A stretch of DNA of 64,000 bases from Fennellomyces sp. T-0311 (Eukaryota > Mucoromycota > Mucoromycetes > Mucorales > Lichtheimiaceae): contig JALLLT010000007.1 of NCBI GenBank assembly GCA_025266875.1, positions 682,001 through 746,000 of the forward strand. Reading direction: 5' to 3'. Made by a program: the position numbers and the translations under genes. The notes under the pieces are model-generated. The model searched no databases, had not been told where the DNA came from, and saw nothing but the letters and a program-made list of their open reading frames with translations. Of the stretch, positions 9,879 to 22,890 are shown piece by piece (the first letter of the stretch is position 1; every line of letters starts with the position of its first letter).

Positions 9879-12800
9879 CAAACTATTTTTTAACTCATGA
9901 TACCACTTCTATTGTATATATACTAATTCCCTTCGCGTTCCCCTGTTACGTTTGTATATTTTATTTCACAAAAAAAATTATTAGCGGTAAGATGAAAAAC
10001 CGCTTTTGCATATTGCACCACAAAAAAAAACTTTGTACGCCTTTGGAATCTTTCCATCGAATCTGCGACAATGGTCATACACTAACAATGAGAAAGTTCA
10101 GAACAAATCTCACAATACATAGCAAGCGTAGATCATTTTCACCCTCGGCTGGGAAATATATATCCCTTTCTGCACTTGGTTCTCACTGTTGACCGCAGTG
10201 TGTTGGACACCTCATTCTCACGGAAATATGGATTGGGAAAGGGATGCATGATCAAAAACTCATGTCATTAAGTCGTACAATAATTACTTATCCAATCGAC
10301 GCCCACCGGCTTCCGGGCGCCTCACGCTGTGTATCTGGAAAAAGATTCTATTGGCCCACCAGCCCAACGGCTGTGCTATGTACAACATAAATTGCCTAAT
10401 GTGTGCTCAGTCGAAAAGATCATCGATTGTAGATAAATAGAAGCATATGTGGTTCTCGAGTATCAAAATCTGAGATGAAGTGTATTTAGTTTCTCTGCTT
10501 TATGTATGCATACTATCTTTGCATCAAAGATGCGATGGTGACTTTTATCAGCTGCAAAGGTGAAAGGAACCTGCATGTGAGAAGAACCTGGATCGTGGAT
10601 CGACACTATAGTTAGTGAACAAGGGCGTACAATGGGAATCCTGACAAAAATTTGTTAAACAGATACCGCTGAAAAAGAAACTAAATATGAGGCGTGATTG
10701 AGAAAACCATAAAATGTAGTTAGAACAACTTACCATGACGCGAGTAATGTACTGTATGCTTCTAGTCTATTTCATCATCACGCTATACTGCAGAAGACAG
10801 GTAAATAGTTAGTACATGTGGCTTTTTAGAGTCAAGGAAGCTACACAACCGAGATCTCTCAGATGCAACTTTGTGAGGGAATAACATTCGGATCGACTGC
10901 AACTGCAAGGTATGATCGTCACCATTTCTACACTTACATCTATGCATAGATGCAGGGATCTTTTTATTTGCATGTATCGGCAACAATCGTTCGAGAATAT
11001 GGTGACCGGAAAATAGGAACTATTGCACTATCTACTCCTCGATGCTGAGCACATATCACTTCTATACATACGTAGAGGAAAAAAAAACTATTTCCGTTGA
11101 TAAAAGAGAATCTTGTACGTAGTATCCCTCCAACTCTATCAAAACCAACTGCTGCTTATAAATAGTTTAAACAAACTTCAATCTTATCCTCGATAATCTG
11201 TATAAAGGAACTGCTCAAGTGACCGCTTGAAATAGTATGCGTTCTCCCAGCTTGGTATAAGGTCTCGTTGGCGCGGGTCTGAGCATTGCTATAGAAACCT
11301 GAGTGCCATGAACCGGGTTTTAGCGTGAGAGTCTTGGCTGGTTGTTGAATCGACTAATACGCAGACCCTATATGTATACTTGCTTATTGCAACTCCTTGC
11401 TTGTATGCTGTATTTCATCTGTTTTCTTTGCTTAGTGTTCTCGTCGAACGCTCAAAGTACTACCTCGGGTTCAGCTTTCTGTACGTCGTTTTTGATCATT
11501 TTAAAGAAGATTTCAAAGTAAGATATCTTATTATCTTTACCATCCGTTCCTCTTTCATTATACCTCGCTGCTCTTTTACATAGTGCTAAAAACAATAAGA
11601 ATACTAGACAACTTACTATGGCTTAACTGTATTTATGATAAGATAAAATTGATGCATTTTTTTATGCAAAGTATCAGGTGATGCGGCTTCCTGCTTTTTC
11701 TTTCGGAGAGTATCCATTTAGATCCGACTGCCATGTCAATCGTTCGATGGTAGCGCGAACGGGTGAGAAATTAATACGAGGTGATGCATTTTGACCTGCA
11801 ATTGGTGAATATAGCAAGAAATTAAGCATACCAGCATATAATTGCTTGTATTTTGGTAAATTGATGGACACCCAAAAACTTAATATCCGTTGTTATACTT
11901 CGTTGGATCACAAGTACTACATTTGCTAGAGCTCCGATGACTTTCTTGACAGGTACATAATGTAATATAGGACGCTTTATTAGGTGCATTGATGTCGTTA
12001 TATAATTCAACATTTCATTTGGTTTATACTATGCATCTTAAGTTTACCATCTTATTGTCAAATACGTATTCGTTTCATGAATCAGTCATCAGGCCACCAA
12101 CAAACATGACACAAAGGATGCCAATTTCACGTGGCGTCATATTAAAATATCGTTTCATTTTACGTCCGTTACTGGTTCTGTGTATTCTATTGCATTGTAC
12201 CACCGATATATAGATATGAGTTTTCATCCATTAATCAATTAAAATAAGGGAAGTAATCTGTAATGGGATCCTATGAGTAAACAGTTTATCAATTGTAGAT
12301 TAAGAAAAAGGTAGCCCACCAGCCAGAGACATAATTCCTAATTGGAACGTTGTACTGGATGTATATGACACGAATTGGCTTATAATGGCCAGCTCTGGAT
12401 AAAAGGAACGAATGCCTGTGCTTGAAGCACCAACAGTTCTCGTATTCGCATTACTATTTCAAGACGATGTCTGTATCCATGCTTAATTTTCCACCTTAAA
12501 CAGTTCAATAAACACTTGCTCTTGCCACATGAAAAACGTAAGCTCACTACACGCAAAGAGCTCAACAAGAAGACTCTCTAAGCCATAAGGTACAAAAAAA
12601 AAAGCAAAATCTAGATGGCTTTAATACGTACGTATTTAGAATATATATTGAAATAAAAGCGATCCTAGTATCGACGGTCATGGTATCATAATCTAGTTTG
12701 AAACAAAAAGGAACGAAGAATATAATTATTCATTCACCACTTTCAGTTCTTTATGTTTGAAGATCTTGAACGATGGTCAAACTCAAGAAAGTTTGGGTGC

Positions 12801-13922
12801 AATTATATGCGCGTATGACGAACTGGCACTCTACCTCGTACGACGAACACGAAAAGCGATACCAAACACGTACCGAGGATCTTCGGGAGGCATGATATCT
12901 GCTAACGAAATAACCTCTGCTGAAGAGATTATATTCGTTGAAACAACTACATCTGTGCTTATACAAGTGCGGCAATGCCAGATGAAGCATAAAGCGGATA
13001 TGAGGCTGATGAGTTTTCCGGAGACCAGACGAAGTTTATATTGATCATCATGTATAGATCAAAAGTCCTTTTTCAGGTATTCGTAAAGCTAGCAGCTGTC
13101 TATAAACGGTGAGTACGAAATAAGCGACACAGTTGCTTACATTACAGTTTTTTGAACGTCTATTATTTATCAGTTCCTGCCACTGTGGGGCCAAGACGGG
13201 GCCAAACTTGTGTATGGCGATATCGACCTGAAAATGAGACGGAAAAGAATCCATGTAGTAGAGCACCTACAAGTGTTTAGATAATTCATACTGATGGATC
13301 TTTCGTTAAGCTGGTCATATATAGTGCATTGAGCCACATGCTGTTCTAAGTATTCACGCGGTGGATTAATGGATGAAAAAAGAGCCACACGAAGAACGGT
13401 GGAGGACGTATGTATGCTGATTCTCAGTTGCGTTCGCGTATCCACGTAGGTATAACTGAAGAAAAGGTTAAAGAGTTGTCGGGAACTTCTACATCGCCAT
13501 AACTTTATATCAACCGCTACTATGGACAAGAAGTCCTAGCTTGAGCGATTCAGCTTATTGCGTACCCGTGCACAAAACCCATATACAGTTTATTTAGTTA
13601 CGCACTACTGAAGATATAAACTTCGTGCTAATAAATAAAGAAAGCCTAGCCTGTAGTAGGGTCCCATAATAATAAAGAATAATAAGCTGAGATAGCACAT
13701 AGTCCAGAGAGATAAAGTTGGTGTGCGGTTAAATATGGATGCCAGGAACCGCGTGATGTGATTTCCCAGTTTTGGGAACGCAGGAGCTACGATACCTAGC
13801 TCGTGTTTAGATGAAATCATGAAAATGACTCAACAGGCGGTCGTGGATGTATTTCACAAAATCTATTGGACAACCGGGCCATCTTTAGATTTTCTTGACA
13901 GTTCGTTTTCAACATACTTAAA
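9879..13922. other. Four-kilobase AT-rich gene desert
   Basis: AT-rich throughout, with only short ORFs. The best of them, 12757-13044 (+, 95 aa), has mixed composition but no domain, no clear splice partners and no upstream TATA box at a sensible distance. I see no transposase remnant, tRNA or array. It may hold decayed repeats too diverged to see by eye. Confidence 0.4.
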
Positions 13923-15411
13923 ATGACCACTATTGCTTCACCTCCACCCAAGGCGATGCTGGATCAGAAGGTCCTGGTGTCCATGGCAGGACCTCACGGT
14001 ACTGACATTGTCGGCGCTGTACTTGAATGCCTTGCCAAACATCCTTGCGACATTAACGATTGTATGCTTTCGCGTCTCTACCACCATGTCACCTTTGGTG
14101 TGCTCATCACCTTGAAAACCAACGACAGCGCCATTTTCACCGATCTGGCAGAGGCAGCTGCCAAGTGGGATGCCACGCTGACGTACGACGTTCCGGACAC
14201 ACAGGCAACAGAACCACCTGTTCGTCACGAACAAGCACCCAGAATCGGTCCCAAAGGCGATATCCATATTCCACTGTCGCTCGAAGAAGCTCCCTATTCC
14301 AACCGTATCAAGTATGCTGCCAGTATTTTGAACCAGAACGGCCTGCAACCTGCCTTTTTGAACGACTGGACACAGTTTTGTTTGCGCTACCGTATCTCGG
14401 TCGAAAAGTTGTCGCGTCTGAACAAGGGCGGCTCCATGCTGTCATGTGCTGATTTCCGGCTGAGTGTGCCCAATACGGTCGACATGAACCAGCTGCGTAC
14501 CGATCTGTTCGAACTCTCGGCAAGCCATGGTACCGATATTGCCTTGCAGCCAGACGATGTCTTCCGCAAGAACAAGCGCCTGGTCGTTTTTGATATGGAT
14601 TCCACATTGATCCGTCAAGAAGTCATTGATGAGATTGCTCGTCACGCTGGTGTGGTGGATCAGGTCGCGGTAAGTTTGTATCGAATTCGTTTGTGCTGGA
14701 TGCTGATCGCAATCCAAAGGCCATCACCGAAGCAGCCATGAACGGTGAGATTGATTTCAAGGAGTCTCTCCGTCGCCGCGTTGCCCTTTTGAACGGAACC
14801 AGCGTGGATGTCCTGGAAAAGGTCAAGGCGAGCTTGACGTTCACTGAAGGAGCCCATTTCTTGTGCCGTGCGCTCAAGAAACTCGGCTTCAAACTTGCAG
14901 TCATCAGCGGTGGTTTCATTCCTCTTGCCCGTTATGTCAAGTCTGAGCTCAATTTGGATTATGCATTCGCCAACCAGGTATATTGTGATCCAGCACTCGT
15001 AAGTGCATAGCAACTTAAAAGCCCTTTACTGTACAGCTTAAAGTATCGGCGGACGGAAAGACTTTCACCGGTGAAACGACGGGCCCTATTGTGGACGGTA
15101 TCCGAAAAGCTGAATTGCTGGATGTTATTGCCCAGGCAGAGGGCGTTACGCCGAAGCAGGTTATTGCCGTTGGCGATGGTGCCAATGACTTGTGGATGCT
15201 GAACAAGGCTGGTTTGGGCATCGCCTTCAATGCCAAGCCCCGCGTTCAGGAACAGGTACTTTACCGGATTCGGAACGTTTTTGCAGAGTCAAAAGTGCTA
15301 ATGACTGTGTAACAGGCTCCCTCACGAATCAACCAGAAGAGCTTGGTCTATGTGCTCACCCTGTTGGGCTTCTCTGATCAAGACTTGGAGCAATTGAGCT
15401 CGGACTACTAA
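13923..15411 (+). CDS. SER2: Phosphoserine phosphatase with N-terminal ACT domain
   Basis: Four exons (13923-14669, 14720-14977, 15037-15255, 15316-15411) give 439 aa; every junction keeps phase. The enzyme removes phosphate from O-phosphoserine in the last step of serine synthesis in the cytosol. Residues about 15-100 form an ACT-like region (VSMAGPHGTDIVGAVLECL), as in SerB proteins with amino-acid-binding N-termini. The HAD phosphatase core follows: motif I FDMDSTLI (nucleophile Asp plus general acid Asp, about residue 222), motif II SGGF, and motif III/IV GDGANDLWML binding Mg2+. The cap domain between motifs I and II contains the FKESLRRRV segment typical of SerB. At 439 aa it is longer than the roughly 310-aa yeast Ser2 because of the ACT part. 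The introns are 50-60 nt. Confidence 0.95.
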
Positions 15412-15590
15412 ATGGGTGAAAGTAGCCCAATGTGTATAGAATGCATCATCCGTTGTATAAAGTAGAAAGTCACGCATTTCAGCGATTCCAAAAGTCATCT
15501 TATTCCGTCAATTTGAGAGAAATGGTGGAACAAATTTGCAATCTCGGTAGCACATAGAGTATTTATATGAATAACAGCTCTCGCGGGTAA

Positions 15591-15936
15591 CTATTGTGGT
15601 ATCGCACCATAGCCACCTGGTTGCATCGGCGGTTCTTGATTAATGATTACCGTGCGTCTCGCCTCTCTCTCCTTGATAAGCACGTAGAAGGCGTGAAGGT
15701 GCCCTAGTTAAAATCAATGTCAGCCCCATAGTACAGTCAGTTTGGTTGGTTTTACCTGGAATATAGCCGCAGATTGTCAAGATCCTAGTAAAGTATGATG
15801 CTTAGATGGAGTTAAGCACTGTATGGCCATGAGCTTACACATTAATCCAAAAATCGATATGGCATCCACGCATAAGAAAGACGCCAAGCGGTGGCAACAG
15901 AAGAATAATGATAATCAGACAGCAGTCCCCAACCAT
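15591..15936 (-). CDS. PMP3: Pmp3/Sna-family plasma membrane proteolipid (UPF0057)
   Basis: Three short exons on the minus strand (15936-15839, 15784-15756, 15703-15591) join in phase to a 79-aa protein; the middle exon is only 29 nt, so no single ORF reveals it. The start MVGDCCLIIIILLLPPLGVF matches the family's Cys-Cys and PPLGVF signature of the first membrane hairpin. ILTICGYIPGHLHAFYVL is the second membrane segment with the typical GYIPGxxHAFY motif. The family consists of small two-helix proteins affecting membrane potential, salt and cation sensitivity. After residue 55 a charged tail (KEREARR) and a Pro/Gly/Gln-rich C-terminus follow, as in fungal Sna2/Sna4 variants; whether it sits in the plasma membrane or vacuole cannot be told. 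Confidence 0.9.
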
Positions 15937-17805
15937 GGTGAGCGCGCAAGAAAAGTGAAAGCTAAAGAGAGGATATACGTCGCCATTAAAAAATGGTACT
16001 TCAGCATGCCTCTAGATATGCCCTGTAGTAACGGGCGAGGTCTTGCTGTAAGTCTTACGTACGTTATTGGAACTGCGAATACCCTTACAAATAATGTCGG
16101 ATGATCTGGTACGTATTATTCGTAAACCAAGCAGCGTATTTGTACGTAGGGAAAAAACTTTTGATACGCATATTATCCGTCAATCCAAAGCAGCTGTTAA
16201 ATGTTGCTCTTTTTGGCAGTTTCTCATGGCACATCGTATTATAAGTATTACTTGTTCGCACGATACTAATGGTTGTGCCTATATAACGCCAGGTCCGATT
16301 TAATCAATCATCCGTACAATCATCACCCCTGCCGTAAAATTCCCTTGCCAGGCCCCCATCCCAAGTAAACTGCTCACAAATTACTAAAGCAAGGGTTGGT
16401 TACCAGTGTGGGGTTCGTGTCACCTGGATCAAGCAACTCGGAACTTTAATTACCAATCGGTGCTCAGACATGGATACTTGCTTCCGCTGGCTGCAACGAT
16501 GGCTTTTTATTCCTCTGCATGTTTTGATAGGTGCATATTATGACAAATCGACTGCATTTGCAGGAATCTTTTGGCGCGGCTGTGTGTCAGGTTTTGATTA
16601 AAGCATGATAACGGACAAAGTACTTGGAGTAATTAATCAATCCCACGGATGTCCGAAAATGTACTTGACTGCTGAAGCACGTTCGCGAATCTTTTTGAAA
16701 GCAATGCAAAATTCTCCTATAATAGAATCCAGATGAATAAGGCATATTCGGTGAAACGAGCCACCTTTTTTTCTTCTCGATATATACGTGTCATTAGTAA
16801 ACTTGCTTATGTATAATACTGCGTAGCTGTGCGTGCTTTTGCAGTCCAAGGAACCGGGATATAAAGCAACTGATATGTCGCTAAGCTATCATTTGCTATA
16901 GTAATATTTTGTAACATACAGAAAACGTCAATTAATATATGCCGGTTGTGAATAAACTAAACAATCACGCTTTGTCAATAAAACACGTCGGTAACTAGAT
17001 ACCGCTCTGACGTTTATGGCTCACTACTTTGAATCGTATAACTCATTTTTAGTAGTGTTATCAAGAAGATCTGTTGTTTATCCAGAAAAGGCATTTATGG
17101 CAAGTATTTTTTTTTGGATGCGTTAAATTATACCAGCTCACTAGCTACCCCGCGGTCACATGCACTAATGATCTGCACGGCGCAGCAGTGACATTTTATA
17201 TATGCGGGGTCAAAACAATTGCCTTATTCTGGGTAGTATGATGGCCCTCGCTCCCAATGCTTGTACATTTGCTTACAATGTAAATCGAGACGGAATAAAT
17301 ATATGTGCATTAAGCGATAAAAGTAATTGCAAAAATATATGGTGTTGGATAGATACATGTAAGGAGAAGGTGGGAAAAATGTACAGAATGAAAAAAAAGG
17401 AGACGATAAAATATATAAGCTACCAGAACATATATGAGATTCGAATACTACGTGACTATTTTGCTCCTTGAAGTTGTTTTGCCGGTGAGCCACAATGTAT
17501 TAACCTCGTGGAATAACAAATGAATCGCCACCAGGGGAGAGGAGAGATTAAGGTTAATGACAGTGGTGTTGATGATTTGAATCGAAAGTTTTTAGGCACA
17601 ACGGCTGTGCACGAACAACAGTGTAGGTGGCGGTTGTGATGCGGAGAGTGACAATACTGATAACGAATCTGGTGCGTTATTGAGTAATCGAAGGTGGTCT
17701 AAGGGTCCGTTTCGATGTGATGCAGTGGATTCCATGAGAAGTTTGGGAAATCCTATCCGGTGGTATGCAATGGTATCTATAAACTGCTTATTAGCTATGT
17801 TAAAG
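15937..17805. other. AT-rich intergenic region
   Basis: Upstream region of the Pmp3-family gene plus an AT-rich spacer. No ORF with a recognisable domain, no repeat and no RNA gene noticed. Confidence 0.4.
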
Positions 17806-18055
17806 TTACAGTTTGACTATTTGCTTACTCATCCAAACAGCCATACATTTTGAAAGAACCTGAGCAGCACTATCGCCGAACCTTTTATCAAAGAAAAAGC
17901 CCCTATAAGTACTTGGTTGTGTACACAAGTTGAGTATTGTTTGCTTACCCAAGGAGACCAGCTGTGCCGACAACAAGACCGGCAGTAAGGCTAATAGCAC
18001 CTCCGATAAAAGCTCGGTTTGTCGATGTGTGACGCATTACTAATGCTGGATTCAT
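17806..18055 (-). CDS. Small single-pass membrane protein, two exons, function unknown
   Basis: Exons 18055-17949 and 17881-17806 join in phase across a 67-nt intron (GTAAGC donor, AAAAG acceptor) to a 60-aa protein. The N-terminus MNPALVMRHTSTNR is basic and hydroxylated, like a mitochondrial targeting or membrane-positioning segment. It is followed by a Gly/Ala-rich membrane helix (FIGGAISLTAGLVVGTAGLL) with GxxxG spacing suited to helix packing, then a short amphipathic tail. Such architecture is common among small mitochondrial inner-membrane or ER subunits, but I do not recognise a family. An alternative upstream start would add an unlikely Lys-rich segment. It could be a chance two-exon ORF. 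Confidence 0.4.
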
Positions 18056-21000
18056 AGTATAAGTACGATGAATTGTAAAAAAGCGGAAAGAGAGAGAAGG
18101 GGAATGCAAGAGAAGGCTCTCCAAATTTTTTAGTTTTTTTTTTTCTCGGAAAGAAATTTCCGCTGCAACATTGTGCATAAGGCGGATTTCCAGCCCTATT
18201 CTTGGCCCTGCAACATCATCAGACATCTTCCGCAAACTCCCGACGGTTTATTGTTGCAATGGCTTTACTGCTCTTCTCGAGCCATCACCACCTACATGAT
18301 CACCCTTACAAAGATTGACTCGATCACAGGATGTCCATTAGATCCCTAAGGAGCAAAAGCTTGACTTACTCCGCCACTTTAATGTCAATAACAATAACGC
18401 AACAATGGTAAGTATCTCATCAACAGAAGTATAACTTGAAGAAACGTGGCTAATCATGCATAATACTTTGATGGCTTTTGATACATCTCTACTCGATCGT
18501 CTTACTAATAATCTTGATAACAAGTTTTTTTGTTCCTTACTCCGTGATATCTTCCGCTCACGGCAGAGATGAAGCAGAAGGTTCAAGTCATTTTTTCTTC
18601 TCAGACACCAGGCTCCTATTTTTATTTCGAAAAGAGAAAGAAATCAGAATGGGCATGATAGTAAAACCCTGTGCTTCCCCCCTTGAGTGTATGCACAAAA
18701 AGCTCAGCTTTCTTGAAACAACCCTAAGCCAAGACATATACACATTCATCGTCATTGTTGTGGCGTACATTATTCCCACCCCTTCAACACCTCCCCTCGT
18801 GCAAGCTGACGATCGAAGATGCTAAAAATACTTCATTCAAGATAAAGATACACAGTTCTATATCTAGATATGCATGCTGCTGGATTTGCGCTTAATATTG
18901 ACATTGATGACATGTATGAATTGTTAATGTTACCAATTGATTGTGGTGATCATCAGTTATTGTTTACCCGTGTAACGTAGACTTTGAAACTTAAGACTCG
19001 CCACATGAAATAGTGTTGTTATTTACTCTGCCACACGACCTGGTCCTAATTTAATGATAGAAACTCTTATTTATAGGCACGCAGTCTTTAATATTTACGA
19101 TTGTTTGTTCTGCAAAGTACGTATAATTCGTGAAGCAATAATGTATATATCGAATTGGCAAGAGTATTGGAGTTAGAAACAATAAAGATTAGCAAGCAAA
19201 ACAAGTATATCTCCTTGATCTTGATACGAAGAGCTGGGATGAGGGTTGTAATCCTGCAGACATCGTATATTGCATTAATACTGTAGTAGAGGATATCGAA
19301 GAATTACTCTGTACGTATAGGCGGGTTAGCTATCTGCTACGGACTCAGTAGTGAACGCTAAAATATTTAGATTAGCAGCCAATTGTTCGCTACTCCAGTT
19401 TACGTTCCGCGGATATGCATGTAAAAAATATAGAGTAAAAGTGATGATGCAATCACAGCTAGATAACAAGTGAGCAATTTACATATGTTTAAGCATATCT
19501 TTATGTTCCACAATGTACCCCTTCCTTTAAAAGTTGTTCCCAAATAGGTTCGGGGCAAAAGCAAGCTGTAGAGATGGTCGCAATGAGGTTAATGCAACGT
19601 AAAGCAGGATGTTTTAGACAAACTCTGCACGTGAATTGATAGCGTGAAACAAGCCAAGAAGATGATGGTCTATCCGTAATCGGTCCAAACGTAACGGCGG
19701 ATACTGTAATTCTTGGGATCAATTTGCTGGAATATACATCAGGAAACTACAGATATATATTAGCATCGTCTTTTTCATTATACGTATAGTTACGATAGCG
19801 CATCTGCCGTCGTCATTGACAGTGCTCAAAAGTGAATTGACATACTTATAGTCATCCAGTTCAGCACTATATACTTTTGTATACAATTACTACTAGATAG
19901 TACATTGGGCGCATGACCATCGTTGATCATACCTAAAGTTGCGCCGTTTTGTAGGGGCTTTATTTTATAAGAAGGTTGCAATATGTACACTTAATAATTT
20001 TTCGGCTGTTGCAGTGTAACTTAACGCATGGCAAAACTCAGTGTTAGACCGGGATACTCCTTGACGTTGCGGTAGAGATTACTGTAAAAAAATTTAACAG
20101 CACTTGTTGTACGAGAGGCGTGGTTGCAGTGAGCAAAATCCATGGTTGAGCGATGCTAAAAATGCTGCCTATGGATAGTTGAAGCCATCGTGTCAGCCAG
20201 TTAAAGGAATGGCGGTCAGTTATCACCGGTTCTCTGCATCTTTGACAGAATTCAGCAGCGTCTTTGGCCATTCGAATAACCCTTAGACTCGTCGATTCAA
20301 AGAAATGTACACATTGATCTGGCGCTACGACATTGTGAACTGGTACTTGCGCGATGCACGGTTAGCATCCGGTAAATATAACAACCGCTGATGAATCGTT
20401 CTCCCCGTGTATGCTGTATATCCTTTCAAGAGCCGACTTTTTTGCACCATTGAAAAATGCAGCGTCATTCCAAAAAACGGCTTTGTTCTTTGAGTCTCGG
20501 CTTGTACGCATCCACAAATGTGAAGAAGTACTGGAAGATGCTGGCTTCGGGAAAGACCACCCATGACCACCGGAAAAATGATACCATGCTTTTTAAGTTG
20601 ACGAATGAAAGTCACCGTCATGCAGAGGTAGTAACCTTTTTCATTTACTTTAAAAGTGAAATCGGTAACTAACGAGAGCGCCAGAAAGTTGGTATACTCT
20701 TTTACGAGTGGTGTACAAAACGCAACGAAGAATAAGCAAGATAAGAGATTTACATGAAAGAAATAGTGCCACAGTGTAAGGCTCCTGTGGAGCCATTTTT
20801 CTCATAGTCCAGCCAATGTTCAAAATATCTAGGGGCATCAGTTAGATTTCATAACAATAAAATAGAACTGGAAGCACTTGACGACATATTCAGTACTGAA
20901 CGTTGCATGTGCTGTTTTGTCGTGGGTGTCTACTTCAAATTATCTTTTGAAACGCGTGATAAATTTGACATCAGAAGCGGAGGGCAGATCGTCAGGAAGA

Positions 21001-21289
21001 TTCCAGATGATAATTGGCTCGAGACCAGACATGTTTGCTTTTTCAAGTACGTATCTAGAAACGCCAAAGCGCGACAAATAAAAGCAGGTGAACTTTTCCT
21101 CTCAGAAAACGCCGCATCTTTTTCGTAACACCTTTGGCGTTCGACTACGAAAGTCAAGCTTGTGTTGCACATGGTATAGTACATACACTACTCCACCACG
21201 TAACTTTGCCCAAGATGCATTGAGATACAGCGAGAATGCTAAGCCAAGTAACTTCTCATTGCTCAGCAAAAGTATGTTGAGGTACACAT
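18056..21289. other. Mosaic AT-rich region with no identifiable gene
   Basis: Short ORFs on both strands, none with a domain. Two minus-strand ORFs at 20044-20271 and 20325-20621 hint at retroelement integrase words (FCQRC, LTRWLQ) but lack a consistent frame or ordered motifs, so I do not call them. Pyrimidine tracts are frequent around 18480-18640. Confidence 0.35.
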
Positions 21290-22890
21290 GGCTTCATCAT
21301 CTCCGTACTCTGTTAGAGTTTGGGCTTGGTTGCCAGCGTTACACTGCGGTATATTAAAAGAGTACCAAGCCCATTTGTTTCCGTTGTTTTCATCTCTTCC
21401 TTCTCTTTCGTCCTTTTCACTTGGACCTGCAAGTGTTAAGTGTACGCTGTCCCATGAAGCTTTGTGGTTTAGTCCCTTGAACCACAGAATCGTCTGTCGC
21501 AAGCATGTGTATCGAGTATGTCACAGCGCAATGAGTAGCCCATCCAAAATATACCGAGGACAACTCGACTGGACCCCATATACACACACAAGGCTCATCC
21601 GGACTACCGACCGGCAAAAGGTTCCTGGCACCGGTGCTGTTGACGGCTATCACACTCTATCATATCGCTGAGAACAGCCAGGCGAGACCAAGAAACTTGA
21701 AAACGGGGAACATGTTTGCATTGCCAACGTGCATCATCAAGTTACCAAAGAAAAAGATGAAGCGGTGAAGAGCTGTTATATGACGTACAATGATCTCCTC
21801 CAGCAGATATTCAAGAACTTTGGTACTGAGTACTCATGGTACGACAAGGTCTGCATCGGCCAGACAACGAGGCAGAAAAGCATCGCGAAATCAAGCATAT
21901 GCATTTCATTTACAGCAAAGCGCATTGGACAGTCGCCTTGGTGCCGGAAATCTTGATCAAGGATCCAAGAACTTCGACCGCACAAACAGGGCTTTAAGAT
22001 ATACTGAAGCTAAACCCGAGAAATGCGTCAAATGGTGGAATCACTGTGGTTCCAACGAGCTGGACACTGGGCGGAGTCATGATGTCAATGAGGATTTTGA
22101 ACGACGGGCAAAATACCCATTTTTTGGTCTCTTGCATATATCATTCAAGGTGACACAACCAAGAAAAACGACCTTCTGCCTATTGCCATGCTTGGATACA
22201 AGGAACGTAAAAAAACACAGAGCAAGTTGTCAAGTATGCGCACTTCCGTACAAGCACGAAGGAACACGAGAAAACGTTTGCCCTGACTGACATTTTTGCG
22301 GACTTTATTTCCATCGACGCTGATTGCGACAGCGATGTGTACCCTTGGAATGGAAAACCTCAATGCACGGCAACTGTGGGATCTTATAATTTTCCTTCGT
22401 GGACAGGCGTTGTTGGATTACGTTCAATCCAAGCAGTAGTCGATATTACAGCGTATCAGAATTGGGGTGTTCTACGATAGACAAGAATATGGTGCTATGT
22501 GTGTGCTACCGTTTACGGCACCATACGCCCTCAGAAATACAGCAATTTCGTTGTCTTCAAAGGCTACGAACGAAGGAAGAAAGAAGACGAAAACTATCTC
22601 AAAGTGATCAACTCCATGAATAACTTTGGCGACGAAAGCAAAGCGTTGGCCTCAAGCCACTGGGCTCATGTGAAGAAGAACAAGCTGCTATTCCACTCAT
22701 TACTACAAACCAGACAACCAGGCTCAATTCCTCTCACCGGCGTTGCCACTTTCCCTCACTGAAGAACGCGACGAATGTGTTATATTGAGTGTCGTATTTA
22801 ACAGTGTTATTCCAAGAATGCATAACCATGTCTTTGATGGCTACGATCACATTGTATCTTCCCCCAGTTGCAAGAAATTTGATTGATGGT
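21290..22890 (+). pseudogene. Decayed HET (heterokaryon-incompatibility) domain gene
   Basis: Reading through stops and frame changes, HET-domain blocks appear in the right order: LIRTTDRQKV and GYHTLSY near 21590-21665, EYSWYDKVCI near 21830, IYSKAHWTVALVPE near 21910-21950, SWTLGGVMMSMRI near 22060, LTDIFADFISI near 22285 and FPSWTGV near 22395. HET proteins carry out non-self recognition between hyphae in ascomycetes; related domains occur in other fungi, where their role is less clear. Lesions seen: an in-frame TGA at 21669-21671 where the family has a Trp or similar, a one-base frame change within the conserved VCIxQ motif near 21865, a TAG at 22478, and further frame changes near 22130, 22250 and 22700. 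No intron explains these. The coding trace ends near 22888. The parent gene was probably around 600 codons. Confidence 0.75.

Noticed and set aside
12757..13044. 95-aa + strand ORF in the gene desert
   Set aside because: No domain, no upstream signals and no splice partners; kept only as a remark in the gap entry.
20044..20621. Minus-strand ORFs with words like FCQRC and LTRWLQ, reminiscent of retroelement integrase
   Set aside because: The zinc-binding H2C2 order and catalytic core motifs are not present in sequence, and no long terminal repeats were seen.
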